8,058 nt of DNA from NCBI GenBank assembly GCA_964645155.1, contig CAZYBG010000123.1:1-8058 (forward strand), read 5' to 3'. This document shows, in pieces, positions 6,795-8,058 of this stretch (position 1 is the stretch's first letter; each line of letters starts with the position of its first letter). Source of the DNA: CAZYBG01 sp964645155 (GTDB lineage: Bacteria; Pseudomonadota; Alphaproteobacteria; Rhodobacterales; Rhodobacteraceae). The translations under genes and the position numbers were made by a program. Under the pieces are notes generated by a model that was not told the DNA's origin, made no database searches, and worked only from the letters and a program-made list of their open reading frames with translations.

Positions 6795-7703
6795 TCAGCC
6801 CGGATCGGCAGCGACGCGCCGCCGCCATCCGGCCATCCGCGCGCGGAACCAGGTGCGCTGGCGCTTGGCGTATTGCCGCGTTGCGGTCAGCGCCGCGGCG
6901 CGGGCCTCGGCGAGCGACAGCCGGCCATCGAGATGGGCAATCAGCTCCGCCGCGCCGATCGCCTTCGCCGACTGGTGCGCAGGGTTCCAGCGTGCGCGCT
7001 CGGCGCGCGCCTCGTCGAGCGCGCCGGCGTCGAGCATGGCGTCGAACCGCCGGGCGATCCGCGGGCCGAGCCAGTCCTTCGGGGCGTCGATCACGATCGC
7101 ATGGGCGTCGCCGGGAGGCAGGAGCGGCGGCGCCGCGTCGTCCTGCCAGGACGCCAGGCCGCGCCCGGTCGCCCGCAGCACCTCCCAGGCGCGCCGGACG
7201 CGGGCGGGGTTCGCGGTGTCGATGCGCGCCCGCGTCGCGGGATCGAGGGCGGCGGCCATCGCGGCGAGGCCCTCCGCGGCCAGCAGCGCCTCGGCCTCGG
7301 CCCGCACCTCGGCCGGCACCGGCGGGATGACCGCGAGCCCGCCGGTCAGCGCCGTGAGGTAGAGCCCGGTGCCGCCGACCACGATCGGCCGCTCCGGCCC
7401 GGTGAGCAGCGGCGCCACCGCGCGCAGCCAGTCGCCCACGGAATAGGCGGCGTCGTGGGGCAGGTGGCCGTAGAGCGCGTGCGGCGCGCGGGCGCGGTCG
7501 GCTGCCGTCGGCTGCGCGGTGAGGACCGGCCAGGCGTCGAACACCTGCAGCGCGTCGGCGTTCACGATCACGCCGCCGGCGGCCTCGGCGAGCGCCAGCG
7601 CCAGCGCCGACTTGCCCGAGGCGGTCGGCCCGGCGATCACCACCGGGCGGTCGCCGGGGATGTCGCCAAGGATGTCGCGCGGAAACCCGCCCGGCAGACG
7701 CAT
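6795..7703 (-). CDS. miaA: tRNA dimethylallyltransferase (302 aa)
   Basis: Transfers the dimethylallyl group from dimethylallyl diphosphate to N6 of adenosine 37 in tRNAs that read codons beginning with U, giving i6A, which supports decoding accuracy. Seen in order: P-loop GPTASGKS (25-32), NADALQVF with Asp50, the TAQPT segment (62-66), GGTGLYLTALTGGL (110-123), RVRRAWEVLRATG (168-180), KAIGAAELIAHL (247-258), and the C-terminal TRQYAKRQRTWFR (275-287), the tRNA-contact region typical of MiaA. The length is usual. The ATG at 7703 has GGAGG six bases upstream, which settles the start even though the frame is open further upstream. The motif that reads DSxQVY in many bacteria is DALQVF here, a variant I associate with Rhodobacterales. 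It is divergent from pyrH with 114 bp between them and is followed by a terminator-like hairpin. Confidence 0.96.
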   Translation of the reverse strand: MRLPGGFPRDILGDIPGDRPVVIAGPTASGKSALALALAEAAGGVIVNADALQVFDAWPVLTAQPTAADRARAPHALYGHLPHDAAYSVGDWLRAVAPLLTGPERPIVVGGTGLYLTALTGGLAVIPPVPAEVRAEAEALLAAEGLAAMAAALDPATRARIDTANPARVRRAWEVLRATGRGLASWQDDAAPPLLPPGDAHAIVIDAPKDWLGPRIARRFDAMLDAGALDEARAERARWNPAHQSAKAIGAAELIAHLDGRLSLAEARAAALTATRQYAKRQRTWFRARMAGWRRRVAADPG

Positions 7704-7751
7704 CGGCCGCCTCCGTTCCGGGCAGGTCCCGGCGGGCCACCCGATCTGCCG

Positions 7752-7780
7752 TTGAACCCCGCCCGGTTTTCCCGCATTTT
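7752..7780 (+). promoter_or_regulatory. Candidate pyrH promoter in the divergent miaA-pyrH gap
   Basis: TTGAAC (7752-7757) and CATTTT (7775-7780) are separated by 17 bases, each a partial match to the vegetative consensus, about 35 bases before the pyrH ATG. On the other strand, TTGACT (7793-7788) is a good -35 for miaA but lacks a convincing -10 (AAAACC). The two would overlap. Both are weak predictions. Confidence 0.3.
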
Positions 7781-7817
7781 CCTGGCCAGTCAAGGAACGA
7801 CCTTCCGGGGGGCAGCG

Positions 7818-8058
7818 ATGGGCGAGGCGGCAGCGAAGCCGGGGCACCAGCCCCTCTACAAGCGTGTGCTCCTGAAGATCTCGGGCGAGGCGCTGATGGG
7901 CGACCAGGGCTTCGGCCTGCACCCGCCCACCGTCCAGCGCGTCGCCCGCGAGGTGAAGAGCGTCCACGACCTCGGCGTCGAGGTCTGCATGGTGATCGGC
8001 GGCGGCAACATCTTCCGCGGCCTGCAGGGCAGCGCCCAGGGGATGGAGCGGACGACGG
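7818..8058 (+). CDS. pyrH: Uridylate (UMP) kinase, N-terminal part
   Basis: Phosphorylates UMP to UDP with ATP in pyrimidine nucleotide synthesis; a cytoplasmic hexamer of the amino acid kinase fold. The visible 80 residues include the start of the fold, YKRVLLKISGEALMG (14-28), HPPTVQRVAREV, and the nucleotide-binding glycine loop MVIGGGNIFRG, followed by MERTT at the window edge. These are diagnostic for bacterial PyrH. The rest of the gene, probably about 165 more residues, is outside the window. The ATG at 7818 follows CCGGGGGG with five bases between; an N-terminal tail of about 13 residues before the conserved LYKRV is slightly longer than in E. coli. It is the only plus-strand gene seen and is divergent from miaA. 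Confidence 0.96.
   Translation, partial: MGEAAAKPGHQPLYKRVLLKISGEALMGDQGFGLHPPTVQRVAREVKSVHDLGVEVCMVIGGGNIFRGLQGSAQGMERTT

Noticed and set aside
5725..7740. A 671-codon minus-strand frame spanning the AraC-type gene and miaA
   Set aside because: It is a shifted frame over two clear genes, crosses the terminator-like hairpin, and reads as Arg/Ala/Pro-rich sequence without motifs.
6795..7967. Longer 390-residue form of MiaA starting at 7967
   Set aside because: It would overlap the pyrH start on the other strand, and the ATG at 7703 has an ideal GGAGG and the normal MiaA N-terminus.
1..8058. CRISPR array, tRNA or rRNA gene, insertion sequence, prophage or defence island
   Set aside because: I saw no regularly spaced repeats, no cloverleaf-like sequence, no transposase or integrase motifs and no unexplained coding gene; gene content and base composition look uniform and chromosomal.

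Overview
The window reads as chromosomal DNA of a GC-rich alphaproteobacterium, most likely a member of the Rhodobacterales (Rhodobacteraceae). The support is the strong G/C bias at third codon positions, a PyrH N-terminus and a MiaA with an 'NADALQ' loop that resemble what I remember from that order, and an intergenic hairpin element (1598-1652) of a kind I recall recurring in those genomes. This placement rests on pattern memory; no search was run.

Layout: almost everything is on the minus strand. From right to left there is a plus-strand pyrH start (7818 to the window end, partial), a divergent miaA (7703-6795) with a small terminator-like hairpin behind it, an AraC-family regulator (6683-5871), a 229-bp regulatory gap, and then a peptide/nickel-type ABC importer. 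The importer genes run in this order: Tat-exported family 5 substrate-binding protein (5641-3989), DppB-like permease (3893-2850), DppC-like permease (2833-1670), and a fused double ATPase (1571 leftwards, cut by the window edge). The gaps inside the operon are 95, 16 and 98 nt, with every gene in the same direction.

How the genes fit together: the binding protein captures an unidentified ligand in the periplasm, the two permeases form the channel, and one polypeptide with two nucleotide-binding domains powers transport. The AraC-type protein just upstream is a natural candidate regulator, and the gap in front of the binding-protein gene holds a candidate promoter and small palindromes. Two intercistronic hairpins, one right after the binding-protein gene and one before the ATPase gene, probably tune mRNA levels within the operon. 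miaA (tRNA modification) and pyrH (UMP kinase) are housekeeping genes next to this cassette.

I found no CRISPR array, tRNA, rRNA, transposase, prophage or obvious defence gene. No gap without a gene exceeds 300 bases. The long plus-strand open frames opposite the transporter genes are antisense shadows. I do not see a clearly undescribed system; the most interesting points are the enlarged permeases, the intercistronic RNA structures, and the AraC-linked regulatory gap.
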